Shown here one piece after another: positions 49,236 through 59,003 of a DNA stretch of 64,000 nucleotides. The translations under genes were made by a program, and so were the position numbers. The DNA comes from Pseudoselenomonas ruminantium (GTDB lineage Bacteria; Bacillota; Negativicutes; Selenomonadales; Selenomonadaceae): the NCBI GenBank assembly GCA_002373045.1, contig DFHU01000030.1:43932-107931 (forward strand). Reading direction: 5' to 3'. Every line of letters begins with the position of its first letter. Position 1 is the stretch's first letter. The notes below the pieces were generated by a model that had not been told where the DNA came from, did not search any database, and saw only the letters and a program-made list of their open reading frames with translations.

Positions 49236-49904
49236 TCAAATCTTTTCCAGCAGAAATTCTTGCAACTCTGGGTATTCATTGCTGTGCATACGGATGTAAT
49301 CCCGTTTGAACGCAGCAAACGCCGTTTTTGTGCGTAAACGACTATTAACCAGGCGAAGATTTAGTTTGTTTTTGTTCTGGCGATACTGATTTAGCAATTT
49401 GAAGAAAATCCACATTTCCGTCCTCAGGGCATTTTTCCTGATGGTCGTTGCATTTTCCCGTATGCCTGTATTCACGAGATTGAACGCCTCTCCCACCAGT
49501 TTTGCTGTCATTCGTGAGCTTTTCTGAGCATCACGAACATGGATTTCTACCGTATCTGTGTTGGTATAAACGCAATTTATATGCTTTTCGGGGTCCTCCT
49601 GGCAGCAATCTATGATATTGCCCTCATATTCTGCCCTGTTTTTCAGGTTGTTGCAATGAGTACAGCTCCAAAACAGATTTTCCCAGGCAAATAATAAGTC
49701 CATATGCTTCCCGCCGTGATGCGGGATTAAATGCTCAACCACGCCATCCTGCAAGCCTTGCAGTTCACAAATATAACATTTGTCAGCGAAATCCTTCTTC
49801 AGTTGGTCGATAACATCGGCCTCATTATAGCTGCCATTTGTGCCTTTGGCGGCTTCGATTGCCAGAGAGGCTGGTGCTGGATATGTACGATTTACCTTAA
49901 CCAT
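49236..49904 (-). CDS. HNH endonuclease, PtuB-like (Septu-type effector)
   Basis: 222 residues. It begins VKVNRTYPAPASL, like TIGR02646/PtuB-type HNH proteins. Zinc cysteines are KCYICE (C43, C46) and SCTHCNN (C81, C84). The HNH core reads VEHLIPHHGGKHMDLLFAWE, then NLFWSC (H58, N76), so the nuclease looks intact. The C-terminal ~110 residues are basic and helical. Its ATG overlaps the stop of the upstream ATPase (TGATG), a sign of a fixed two-gene unit. In Septu, PtuA ATPase and PtuB HNH protect against phage; the match here is by layout and motifs only. Confidence 0.78.
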   Translation of the reverse strand: MVKVNRTYPAPASLAIEAAKGTNGSYNEADVIDQLKKDFADKCYICELQGLQDGVVEHLIPHHGGKHMDLLFAWENLFWSCTHCNNLKNRAEYEGNIIDCCQEDPEKHINCVYTNTDTVEIHVRDAQKSSRMTAKLVGEAFNLVNTGIRENATTIRKNALRTEMWIFFKLLNQYRQNKNKLNLRLVNSRLRTKTAFAAFKRDYIRMHSNEYPELQEFLLEKI

Positions 49905-51028
49905 CAGCCCTTATCCTCCAAACGAGCATACAATTCCAATTTCGTCTTCTGATATCCCGCAGCAATGCGCAAAGCCAGATAGTCAGGAACTTCGTCCAGA
50001 TAGGTCTGTAAGGTGCCCAGTTCCTCGTAGTCATCATCCGTGAAGTTTTCTTTCTTTGCCAGCTCCTGAAATTTTTCATACTTCTGCATCAGGTCTTTTG
50101 AAAGCTCAGTAGAGTCAAAGTACCCCTCCACTATGCCTGAATAGGTAAGATTACTCAAGCCTTCTTCCGTATCAATACACAGGTTCTTCTCCAGGTCATA
50201 AATGAGAGCCTCTTTGGCCGAGCTGAGTACAAAAGGCGAATGTGTCGTCACGATAAACTGGATATTTGGGAACATCCCCGTCAATAACAAGAAGATATTC
50301 TTTTGCAAGGACAGGTGGAGATGCGCCTCGATTTCATCGATAAGGACGATTCCAGGCATATCATATACACCGCTATGGTGTTTTTCCATACGAACGATAA
50401 TATCCGTGACTATATCCAGCACCGCCGCATAGCCACTGGACAACTGGGCGAAAGAAAAGGGCTTCTTTCCTTCTTGCCTTATGCTAAAAGAGAATGTCTC
50501 AATGTCAAAATCCAGCTCCAGCTGCTTATCGTCAAATATCTTCCTCAGTATTCCCTTGAAATTGTCAAACCATTTGACAATGCGTGCTGCCTGTTCAGCT
50601 TTGTCATTGCTTTTGTATAGTGCTTCTTTGGTTTTGAGGTCAACCAAATATTTGACAAACTCCAAACCAGGCTTCTCCATAATGCCATAGCTGTTTTGCA
50701 AATCAATGCGTTCAATATGCTTGCTGCTTTCGGCCTTGTACTCCCTTTCAGCAGTGTAACAGGCAATAAGGAACTCACCTGCATTAACTTTGTTTCGAAG
50801 GTCTTCCTCGCTATCAGCAAACTGCAAGGTTACCCCCTGCAAATCTGTTGGTACCGCTTGGCTATCTTCTGCCACGAAATGAGCAAGTTTCCCTCTTATG
50901 GCCTCAATTACACTGGTCTTTCCACTGCCGTTGCGACCTGTGAATACAACATGCTTTTTATCCAACGACAAGTCGATGCCATGGAGATTGCGAACCTCGC
51001 TGATATGTATATGATTGATGTAGCTCAT
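49904..51028 (-). CDS. ABC-type ATPase, PtuA-like, partner of the HNH nuclease
   Basis: 374 residues. Walker A TGRNGSGKTSVIEAIRG (31-38 core), signature-like AQLSSGYAAVLDIV, Walker B GIVLIDEIEAHLHLSLQ and H-loop FIVTTHSPFVLSSAKEALIY, all in order. The middle is helical. The C-terminal stretch TDDDYEELGTLQTYLDEVPD is acidic. It starts 11 bases after pglX with GAGGTGACG upstream, and ends overlapping the HNH gene by one base. With that gene it resembles a Septu-type defence pair, here embedded in the BREX operon and presumably expressed with it. Confidence 0.8.
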   Translation of the reverse strand: MSYINHIHISEVRNLHGIDLSLDKKHVVFTGRNGSGKTSVIEAIRGKLAHFVAEDSQAVPTDLQGVTLQFADSEEDLRNKVNAGEFLIACYTAEREYKAESSKHIERIDLQNSYGIMEKPGLEFVKYLVDLKTKEALYKSNDKAEQAARIVKWFDNFKGILRKIFDDKQLELDFDIETFSFSIRQEGKKPFSFAQLSSGYAAVLDIVTDIIVRMEKHHSGVYDMPGIVLIDEIEAHLHLSLQKNIFLLLTGMFPNIQFIVTTHSPFVLSSAKEALIYDLEKNLCIDTEEGLSNLTYSGIVEGYFDSTELSKDLMQKYEKFQELAKKENFTDDDYEELGTLQTYLDEVPDYLALRIAAGYQKTKLELYARLEDKG

Positions 51029-51039
51029 TGTTCGTCACC

Positions 51040-54000
51040 TCAAAGTTTGATATCTGCCAGCATATTGTATTTCTTGCCCCCTACAGTCTGTACCTTGTTA
51101 TAGTTGACCTTCACGCCGTCATCGAGGTCGATAGCGATGCGGGCGAGGGCGGGGGCAGCAATCTGTTCGTCATAAGCCTGGCATTCTTTCAATTGCTTTT
51201 GCAGTTTCTCGCGGCGTTTGGTGGCCTTACCAATTTCACGGGCGTTATCACTGTGGTCGATATCCTCGGTCATACGAGCGATTTCTGTTTCATAGATACG
51301 CTCGATGCGATGCAGATAATCCGCCCGCACACGTCCCGTGGTGTCTTCATCAAAGCGATGCATATAGACGAGGGCTTTAAAGCCGTTCTGCTTACCACTA
51401 TCATAGAGCCAGTAAATGGGGCGTTTCTTATAAGTCTTCACATGGTCTTTGTAGAAGTCCTTCAGGAAGTAGGCGCGAATGCGGTCACGGCTGCCTGTTC
51501 CCTTCGTCCCCAATGCATCAGCGATGAAAGCAAGATTCTCTTCCAGATTTTCCACACCAAAGGCTTTCTTCATCCAAGCCACAAAAAAGTCCACGATATC
51601 GTCCTCAGAGTAAGCTTCATCGGTAATAGGAATGATATTATCTGCATCTGGGTAGAATGTGGAATAACGGCTCTCATCCCACTCGCCCCCCGCATAGGCC
51701 AGCCCATCCGTATCGAGGGAATAACGGCCAAACATACAGCCAACGGCATAAGAAAGTAGCGATTTCACCACATCAGTTTTAGTTAGAACATAGTTATTCC
51801 CTTTGATGGAGTCAGGCTTTTCCTCATCAGTATCGTAGATACAAGCTACAGTTACGTCCTTATCGACCACTTTGGGAGTAATTTCTTCCCCTAACCCATA
51901 AATGTTGATAAAAATGCGGTTCAATTCTTCCTCGTTTTCTTTCAGTTGGTCGAATCGAGCATTGACTTCGGCCTTGTAATTTTCATAGATATCTTGCAAG
52001 CTTCCATCTTTGTGCAATAATGGATGATGTTGGAAGTCCCAAGAGTTTTCACGGGAATCCCAGTCATTTTTTGCTATTAAGATGTTTTCTTTAGTTATAT
52101 CTTCTATCTTATTTTTCCCATCATATTCTTTTATAGGTAGTGTGGCTATAATGCCATTATGATAATGCAAACCTTGACAACATACATTTAACAATTCTTG
52201 AAATACAAATGAATTAAAATAAGCTAAAACATAATAAATATTAACATCACTATGCGCAATAAATGTTGGCCCAGAAACATTGAATGTGAAGCCTTCCCCC
52301 ACATATCTTGCCCCAAAACTTCCCATAGTTAAATCTGACCATGATATACCTTGCTTGAAGAAGTGTTGCGTATTCTGTGGTCTTGATTTCAATTTTCCTT
52401 TTTTATCTTTAAAATTTCTTATTCTATAACCATCATTCTCCCAATCAATAACATAATCATTATTTCCATACCACCTACGATATTCACCACCTTTACTATG
52501 AGGGAACCATTTACCAGTTATATTTTTTTCACCAAATTTAGCATCTAATTTAAAATTTCTCCAAGAAATTTCATGCCACAGTTTTAAAAATCTATCATTA
52601 TCCCCCGTAATCGTACCTTGTAGTGGCATACCATATTTACTCAAACTATCATTTTTTATAAATACCCTTATAAGTTGATTGGAAATCCAATATGCCAATA
52701 CTCCTCCAGGAATTTTTTTAAAGTTCTGTTGTTCATTCTTAAATATATTATTTCCCTGCAGAAACATTAACCTTTTTTCTTCCTGTGATTTTCCATCAAT
52801 AAGCCTTGCATAATTTCCCTTATAATCAGATACATTCTCATTCAACATAATCCAGCTTGTTGTCTGCACCACTTCGCCGCCGATTTCCTCAAAGGCTCTC
52901 GGCCCAAGATGTGCCATATTGATGATGGTCTTTTTCTGTATCTTTTCCCGTAACTTAACATAACTGGACAAAAACATCCAGGCATGTTGAGTAAGCATAG
53001 CCTGATAACCGTTTTTCTGCGTATAGTCTGCGCATTTCTCGATAAACACCGCAAACAAATCACTCTTGCTATCCTTATAATGCTTCTTCACAAAATCCGA
53101 CAGTTTCGTGCTCATGCCCCCGCCCATATATGGAGGGTTCGTCACCACGACCTCATACTTTCTGCTCATTATCTCAGCCTGCTTCACCAAAGCAGGAACT
53201 CTCTTTTTCAGTTCCCCCACAGCAGCAGACATAAAGAGGTTGCTCCCTTCATCCAAATCCTGCACATATTCCCGCACTTCGCCATAGTCCTCAGCAGGAA
53301 TATTCAGGATGGAGCCATACTCTTTGGCATCCGCAAAGGCTTTTACGGTTCTGGCTACCAAACTATCTGCAGGGATATGCAATTCCTCGATAGCATTCTC
53401 CAGCCCATTGCTTTCCTCGATGGCACATATATGCAGTTCAATACCTTTACTGAGAATACGGCGATTGTATTCCCGCGCCTTCATAAACAGGGCAAAATAT
53501 GCCAACTGGAACGCACGGCGGTCAATGTCCAGACCATAGATATTGTTGGTCAGTATGCTTTCAGCCGCATCCCGCTCATCATACCCCTGCTCCAAATAAA
53601 GTTGCATAAAGACTTCAAAGGCATAGACAAGGATGTGCCCGCTGCCCATGCAGGGGTCGAGGAATTTGATGTCCTCGATATTCTTGTTCTTGTACTCCTC
53701 GCAGATTTTAACGAGTTTCTCTACCACCTCTGGCTCCTGCTCCGCTTCAGGGAGATAATACTGCCAGTTCAGCTTTGCAGGGTCAGCTTCATGCCCCTCT
53801 ACCCACATTCTGCCCAAGGAGTTCTGCACCATGTAACGAACAATCCAGTCGGGGGTGAAGAGCTGAGTAGCAGCGGGGATTTCTTCTTTTTTGATTTTTT
53901 GGCCGCTGGGGCGTCCAAAGACCTTGGCCTTCGGCTCGGTATTATAAAACTGATACAGCCAACCAATAATCTCCACCTGGCCGCCCGCTTCCACATTGAA

Positions 54001-54651
54001 ATCTTCTTCGGGAATATCATTTACAAGATGCGATACTACGCCATCAGGATTCGTGACCGATAGACTGAGTAAGAGTTCCGTATAGTCCGTGGTCTTTTCA
54101 AACAGCTCAGGCAGGTACTCGTTGAGGGCGTTGCATTCCTTGATGAACAGCAACCGAAAGAGGTCATCGGTTTTGTTGTTCTCCTGCCAATCCAGAATCT
54201 GCTCCCGTTCATCTGCGGTAAACTCCAGGTCACTGTCAAAAGGAGTAGTCACCAGTTCAGGCTCGATTTTGTTGGCACTTGCCGAAGACAGCACACGAAG
54301 GCCTCCTGGCAGATAGTCGTTGACCTCCATGAAACGGATGGCAATGAGACGGTTGAACCAGGTATAGGCAACCTCCTCGATTACATATTCATAAGCCGTG
54401 GCAAAATCCGACTCTTTGGCCTTCTGTTCCAAGAACTTCACCAGAGCACTGCGCTGCCCTACCGCAGCACCTGTCACCTGATATGGGTCACGGGTGCCAA
54501 TATCATAGAATTCCACATCTGCCGTAGATTGGGGCAGCTTCTTCTTGATGCCCTCTTTGTCGATACCGATAAGGCGCATCTGATAAGTAATATCCTCTAT
54601 GAGCTTGTTCCGTGCCCAAATGGCAAAATTCTTGATAGCTGTCTTGTTCAT
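51040..54651 (-). CDS. pglX: BREX adenine-specific DNA methyltransferase PglX
   Basis: 1203 residues, the normal type 1 length. The SAM motif FLDPCMGSGHILVYAFE (332-339 core) and catalytic VVVTNPPYMGGGM (NPPY 505-508) are intact. It methylates an adenine in a specific non-palindromic site on host DNA and is needed for BREX defence. About residues 607-863 (52,060-52,830) are visibly more AT-rich than the rest and should hold the target-recognition part, suggesting exchange of specificity. GAGGG lies 7 bases before the ATG, and 15 bases follow brxC. A run of six G occurs near the C-terminus but the frame is intact. Confidence 0.93.
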   Translation of the reverse strand: MNKTAIKNFAIWARNKLIEDITYQMRLIGIDKEGIKKKLPQSTADVEFYDIGTRDPYQVTGAAVGQRSALVKFLEQKAKESDFATAYEYVIEEVAYTWFNRLIAIRFMEVNDYLPGGLRVLSSASANKIEPELVTTPFDSDLEFTADEREQILDWQENNKTDDLFRLLFIKECNALNEYLPELFEKTTDYTELLLSLSVTNPDGVVSHLVNDIPEEDFNVEAGGQVEIIGWLYQFYNTEPKAKVFGRPSGQKIKKEEIPAATQLFTPDWIVRYMVQNSLGRMWVEGHEADPAKLNWQYYLPEAEQEPEVVEKLVKICEEYKNKNIEDIKFLDPCMGSGHILVYAFEVFMQLYLEQGYDERDAAESILTNNIYGLDIDRRAFQLAYFALFMKAREYNRRILSKGIELHICAIEESNGLENAIEELHIPADSLVARTVKAFADAKEYGSILNIPAEDYGEVREYVQDLDEGSNLFMSAAVGELKKRVPALVKQAEIMSRKYEVVVTNPPYMGGGMSTKLSDFVKKHYKDSKSDLFAVFIEKCADYTQKNGYQAMLTQHAWMFLSSYVKLREKIQKKTIINMAHLGPRAFEEIGGEVVQTTSWIMLNENVSDYKGNYARLIDGKSQEEKRLMFLQGNNIFKNEQQNFKKIPGGVLAYWISNQLIRVFIKNDSLSKYGMPLQGTITGDNDRFLKLWHEISWRNFKLDAKFGEKNITGKWFPHSKGGEYRRWYGNNDYVIDWENDGYRIRNFKDKKGKLKSRPQNTQHFFKQGISWSDLTMGSFGARYVGEGFTFNVSGPTFIAHSDVNIYYVLAYFNSFVFQELLNVCCQGLHYHNGIIATLPIKEYDGKNKIEDITKENILIAKNDWDSRENSWDFQHHPLLHKDGSLQDIYENYKAEVNARFDQLKENEEELNRIFINIYGLGEEITPKVVDKDVTVACIYDTDEEKPDSIKGNNYVLTKTDVVKSLLSYAVGCMFGRYSLDTDGLAYAGGEWDESRYSTFYPDADNIIPITDEAYSEDDIVDFFVAWMKKAFGVENLEENLAFIADALGTKGTGSRDRIRAYFLKDFYKDHVKTYKKRPIYWLYDSGKQNGFKALVYMHRFDEDTTGRVRADYLHRIERIYETEIARMTEDIDHSDNAREIGKATKRREKLQKQLKECQAYDEQIAAPALARIAIDLDDGVKVNYNKVQTVGGKKYNMLADIKL

Positions 54652-54666
54652 TTGTTATCCCTCTTG

Positions 54667-57600
54667 TTAAAAATCTATGTGAATGCTGTCGCGGTCTTTC
54701 AGCTCCTGCATGAATTTGGCTTTGACTTTGGCGAGCAGACTATCCAGCGCTGCTTCGCTCTTGATTTCCACGGAGCCTACACCTACCGCTTCGCGGAATT
54801 TCAGGTATTTGGTTTTCTCTGCCTTATACGCCTTTTGTCCATCATGAACCTCTTTCCCATCTTTTCCTTCAGCAGATGGAGCGGGCGGAGTTTTTTCCTG
54901 TTCCTTGGCCAGTCGTTCTTCCTCAGCGGCAATTTCATTGAGGAATTTAGCCTTTACGGCCTCCGCCTGATTGCTAAGGCTCATGAGCTGATTGATATTA
55001 TGGCTATGCTCGGCACTTTGCAGAAGCTCGTCAAACTTCTTCTGAACATTGGGTGCGAGTTTATCCTTGTAAGGACGATTGGAGAGTTCTTCCATTACCC
55101 TCTGACGGCAGTTTTCGATATCAGACTTGACGGGTTCTGCCTTTTCCTCAAGAATTTTCATATAAGCATCGATGAAATCATCCCTGAGCTGTGGCAAGTC
55201 CTTGATGAGACGATATGGCTTTGGATTTTGCAGTATGGCTTTGATTTTATCTGCCAGTTTCTCCAATTCAATATCCGCAATATAGTTCTGGCTTTCCTGG
55301 TAAATTTTAAAAATGTGCTGTGCCTTGTCAAAAATCTCCTTTTGGGTGCCAGTGAAGAATTTTTTGACAAGAACATAGTCATCAGCAAAATCCAAAAGGT
55401 CGTCTTTCTCATCTACTGCCACACGGAAGAACGCACTGGAGGTCTTGGCAGCGCGGATTTTTTCCAGCAATCCAATACCTGTCTCAATAGTAGCCGTTCC
55501 AGGGTATTTGCCAGCCGCTGCCTGCCCCCTGAAGTTCTGCATCTCTTCCATCATTTTACTTGTATCAGACACAAAGGCAGTCATCAAGCCATCTTCATCA
55601 TCGGTGGCAGTTCCGTCATTAAATATTTCTTTCAGCAAATCACGAACGATTTTCTTGTCCTTATCTGAGACACGGTCTCGCTTTTCTATCATCAGCTTAT
55701 CCAGATAAGCCTTATTGCTGATATAGGTATAGATTTCCTTAGGCTCGCGGTTCGCCAACGTAACATATTCGCCCTGTAAGGAGAAGGCAATATCGCCTCG
55801 CTTGAACAGACGGGCTACCAGATAGTAGATATCGTCTTCCACAAAGCCATATGGGGCACGCTTCAGATAATGGTCTTTTACGACTTTCATGGAAATCTTC
55901 ATGTGATTTCCCGTTTTCCCTGTAATATAGGTCAGCATATCACTGATAGCATGCTGATTGACTTCACCACCGCCCGCAAAGAGGTCAATCGTGTTCTCTT
56001 TAGCGGCCTTGAGCATCTTTAAGGAGGCATCCCCATCCATAGGCTTTTCGATATAGGTCAGTTTGGTAAAGAGCTGCTGGGTAAGATTTTGCAGCGCCTC
56101 CTGCATGCGTTTATCCATATCTTTGACACCAATATCAGCCTTGTGCCCATTGATGAAGATATTGGCTTCCTGCAGGGCATCCGTGAGCAGTGTCCGCGCA
56201 AGCTGCAAGCGCTCCCGCATTTCATTGCCTTTTATAGCGCGGATGGTATCATACTGTGCCATGGACTTAGCTTCGCTGTCCCGCATGATGAAAGTCTCGA
56301 TTTTTAGCGCCGTACGCACTTCCCTGATAAAATCATCCTGATTTGGAAGCTGGATAATAATACCTGGCAGCTGCCCGGACAGACTGGCCATAGTGGCTTC
56401 ATCGCCGCCAAAATCCCACAAAGAGGTAATGACCTCCACTTTCAAAGCATTCATCGCGTTGGTGTAGTAAGGCTGTTCATCAACGTATTGATCAAAACTA
56501 AACACATAGCGATTGTTGAACTGCGGATAGGTATATTTATTCCCTTTGATGATTTCGGAGAAAATTATCTCTGCCATACGATTGACAATTTCCTGAATCT
56601 CAACCGTCTGCCGTTCAATGCGTCGATTGATTTCCTGCTCCTCATTAGTAAGGAAGATGTAAACACTGCCCTGACGCTGAATTAGCATTTCATTTTCCAG
56701 CAGGCGCAGAGCCTTCTCTACTTCGCCACGCAGAACGCTACGTTCCGCCTGTACGTTGTCTACCATGAGGCTGGTGATGTTTTCCACATTGGCATCCATT
56801 TCACGGACATACTTCACCATGAAGAGCGCCTTCAATACTTCAATAACAAAAACATTTTCTCTGGTATCCTTGCCATCAGGATTCAAATGACTGTTATTAT
56901 ATGCGCTGTTTATAACCCCACGATGGCTATGGTCAAGGTAGCTGTCCAAAGCACGGTAAAAAGCACTGAATGGAATGAGGGTATTCTCGTCCCCCTCCCG
57001 ATAGTAGTTAGCCGTTTCCTTGAAAAAGGCTATCATGGAACGCTCGCCATCCGCCAGGCTCTTACCAGAAGCACCATGCGTACGCACTTCCGTCAACACC
57101 TTGCCAAGAAGGTCAAACTGATAGCCTACAAAGGGATAAATAGCAGCAAAGTCCTCACGGTTTGCATAGATTTTCTTTTCTGCCGTACCAGTAAAGGAAA
57201 TCAGGTTTTTTAGCGTGGTTTCCTTGTCATCATAAACCACTTCCAGCGTTTCTGTGGCAGTATCGGTCTTTTTCAAGATACGCTCTTTAACTACTTCGTC
57301 TACATTTGCAGCTGACAAGGACAGGCGGGTATCAAAGCGGCCCTGAATCTTTGAGAAGTCATTGCCCTTCACATTTTCCGTAATCGTATCAATATCCTGC
57401 TGACTGGTTACGATAACCCAGGCCTTACCCATGCAGGCATTGCCCAGCTCTTCGGTCACCGTCTGGAGGTTAAGCATCAGCTTGGAGTCATTACCAATAT
57501 ACTGCCCCACCTCGTCCACCAGGAACACCACATGATGGTTGTTTCCCTTCGACTCAATGTACTCCTTTACGCGCTGTGCAAAGGCTTCGATACTGATATC

Positions 57601-58314
57601 ACCAGCCTTAGGATTGGTGGCACGGGTACACCAATTCCGCGCCGCAGGCTCGCTCATAATTTCCATTTCCACGAGGATTTTCACAATAATGTCCTGATTG
57701 AAGAAAATATCATGGCGGTTTTCTTTCCACGTTTTGCCCTTCTTCTCCAGAAATTTCTGTTGGAATTCTTCATAGCGGCCAGCTTTGTCCAGGTCATATT
57801 CCAACTGAGCCAGCTCGGCAATTTCCCCGTAATAGCCCAGTTTGTCATTAAACACTTTCAGGAACACGCGCACAATGGCGTCCTTATCGTCCTTGCTGTG
57901 GGCAGAATTCTTCGCATCAATGTTAAAAAGAATGGCATCCGTGGAAGTTTTGGCAGCCAGTTCAACATCAGCCAGCAACATGGCATCGTTAAATTTTCCC
58001 CCATCCTTGAAATAATCCAAAGCATGTTTTCCTGCCACTAACTTGTTTTCCAACAGGAACGAGAGCATCTTCAGGAAGTGGGATTTACCACTGCCGAAGA
58101 AGCCTGATATCCAGACCCCCATCTTGGGCGTCTCTCCCACTATCCCTTTCTTATAGTTCTCATAGAAATCCGCAAAATGCCGCAATAGTTCTCTGGTTAC
58201 GACATACTCTTCCAACTCCTGCTTAACAAATGCCTCACTTTCGTTCGCTCCTACAGTGATAACATTTTTTATTTCTCGTGTTATGGGTCTTGCGAACATA
58301 TCCTGAATCTTCAT
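54667..58314 (-). CDS. brxC: BREX P-loop ATPase BrxC
   Basis: 1215 residues. The N-terminal P-loop is GVWISGFFGSGKSHFLKML; a Walker B-like HHVVFLVDEVGQYIGND follows, then AWVIVTSQQDID. Long helical regions fill the C-terminal half, with a Pro/Lys-rich stretch (EKTPPAPSAEGKDGKEV) before the final domain. It is a core BREX component of unknown exact action. I place the start at ATG 58312-58314 because AGGAGG lies 7 bases upstream; a longer reading adds ten residues. It follows brxB by 37 bases. Confidence 0.93.
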   Translation of the reverse strand: MKIQDMFARPITREIKNVITVGANESEAFVKQELEEYVVTRELLRHFADFYENYKKGIVGETPKMGVWISGFFGSGKSHFLKMLSFLLENKLVAGKHALDYFKDGGKFNDAMLLADVELAAKTSTDAILFNIDAKNSAHSKDDKDAIVRVFLKVFNDKLGYYGEIAELAQLEYDLDKAGRYEEFQQKFLEKKGKTWKENRHDIFFNQDIIVKILVEMEIMSEPAARNWCTRATNPKAGDISIEAFAQRVKEYIESKGNNHHVVFLVDEVGQYIGNDSKLMLNLQTVTEELGNACMGKAWVIVTSQQDIDTITENVKGNDFSKIQGRFDTRLSLSAANVDEVVKERILKKTDTATETLEVVYDDKETTLKNLISFTGTAEKKIYANREDFAAIYPFVGYQFDLLGKVLTEVRTHGASGKSLADGERSMIAFFKETANYYREGDENTLIPFSAFYRALDSYLDHSHRGVINSAYNNSHLNPDGKDTRENVFVIEVLKALFMVKYVREMDANVENITSLMVDNVQAERSVLRGEVEKALRLLENEMLIQRQGSVYIFLTNEEQEINRRIERQTVEIQEIVNRMAEIIFSEIIKGNKYTYPQFNNRYVFSFDQYVDEQPYYTNAMNALKVEVITSLWDFGGDEATMASLSGQLPGIIIQLPNQDDFIREVRTALKIETFIMRDSEAKSMAQYDTIRAIKGNEMRERLQLARTLLTDALQEANIFINGHKADIGVKDMDKRMQEALQNLTQQLFTKLTYIEKPMDGDASLKMLKAAKENTIDLFAGGGEVNQHAISDMLTYITGKTGNHMKISMKVVKDHYLKRAPYGFVEDDIYYLVARLFKRGDIAFSLQGEYVTLANREPKEIYTYISNKAYLDKLMIEKRDRVSDKDKKIVRDLLKEIFNDGTATDDEDGLMTAFVSDTSKMMEEMQNFRGQAAAGKYPGTATIETGIGLLEKIRAAKTSSAFFRVAVDEKDDLLDFADDYVLVKKFFTGTQKEIFDKAQHIFKIYQESQNYIADIELEKLADKIKAILQNPKPYRLIKDLPQLRDDFIDAYMKILEEKAEPVKSDIENCRQRVMEELSNRPYKDKLAPNVQKKFDELLQSAEHSHNINQLMSLSNQAEAVKAKFLNEIAAEEERLAKEQEKTPPAPSAEGKDGKEVHDGQKAYKAEKTKYLKFREAVGVGSVEIKSEAALDSLLAKVKAKFMQELKDRDSIHIDF

Positions 58315-58351
58315 GATGCTGCCTCCTGAAATTTTCTCGCCCACTTTTTAT

Positions 58352-58993
58352 TCAATCTCTTACAATGCGATAAGCTCGATAAAAGTTGTCTTCCTGCATC
58401 TCGTTAAATATAATGAGTTCCCGCTCAGTATAAGTGCCTGGATAGAACAGAACCATAGGTATCCTACGGTAATTATCTGGCATATTGTAGAGTATCTGAT
58501 TAAAGACCTCTGGCCCCTGCAAAAGTGGGAAGCACTTACCAACCCCTGTCAATAAGATACAATATGCGTCCGCTGCCGAAGCAATCCCTGTGATATAGCT
58601 CACCATGGCGTTTGTCCCCTCGCTACTCGCAGTTAATTGCAGACTGTTTTTCACAGCAGCTGTTACATATTCCATACCACTATCCCGCTCAAACTGCTTG
58701 CAGTACCCGATATAGTCATTATTCTCCAGATGCCTGATGATAAGTTCATACAAATCAACAACATAGATTTTCAACTCATCATGATAGTCGTTATACTTCT
58801 TCTGGATTAAGTTGACACGCTCACGGACAATAAGCTCATGCTTCGGATTATAGTCAAAAACCCAATGATTGACGGTATTGGTCGTACCACTGGTTTTAAC
58901 AAACTCCTCTTTGTTGATGTAACTATCCAGTTTGTTAAGTCTTTCGTATATTTTTTCTGTTGTATCTTTACGCAGTTGTACATGGTTTTCCAT
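58352..58993 (-). CDS. brxB: BREX protein BrxB (DUF1788)
   Basis: 213 residues, usual BrxB size. LIRHLENNDYIGYCKQFERD, then the ILLTGVGKCFPLLQGPEVFN block and a C-terminal MVLFYPGTYTERELIIFNEM are typical of the DUF1788 family. Molecular role unknown; genetically required in type 1 BREX. TAAGGAATAG precedes the ATG, 10 bases after brxA, and brxC follows 37 bases downstream. Confidence 0.9.
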   Translation of the reverse strand: MENHVQLRKDTTEKIYERLNKLDSYINKEEFVKTSGTTNTVNHWVFDYNPKHELIVRERVNLIQKKYNDYHDELKIYVVDLYELIIRHLENNDYIGYCKQFERDSGMEYVTAAVKNSLQLTASSEGTNAMVSYITGIASAADAYCILLTGVGKCFPLLQGPEVFNQILYNMPDNYRRIPMVLFYPGTYTERELIIFNEMQEDNFYRAYRIVRD

Positions 58994-59003
58994 ATGCTAT
59001 TCC

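Noticed and set aside
51686..51691. Run of six G in the pglX coding strand as a phase-variation site
   Set aside because: Short, encodes a normal Gly-Gly, and the gene is intact. Known switching tracts are usually longer.
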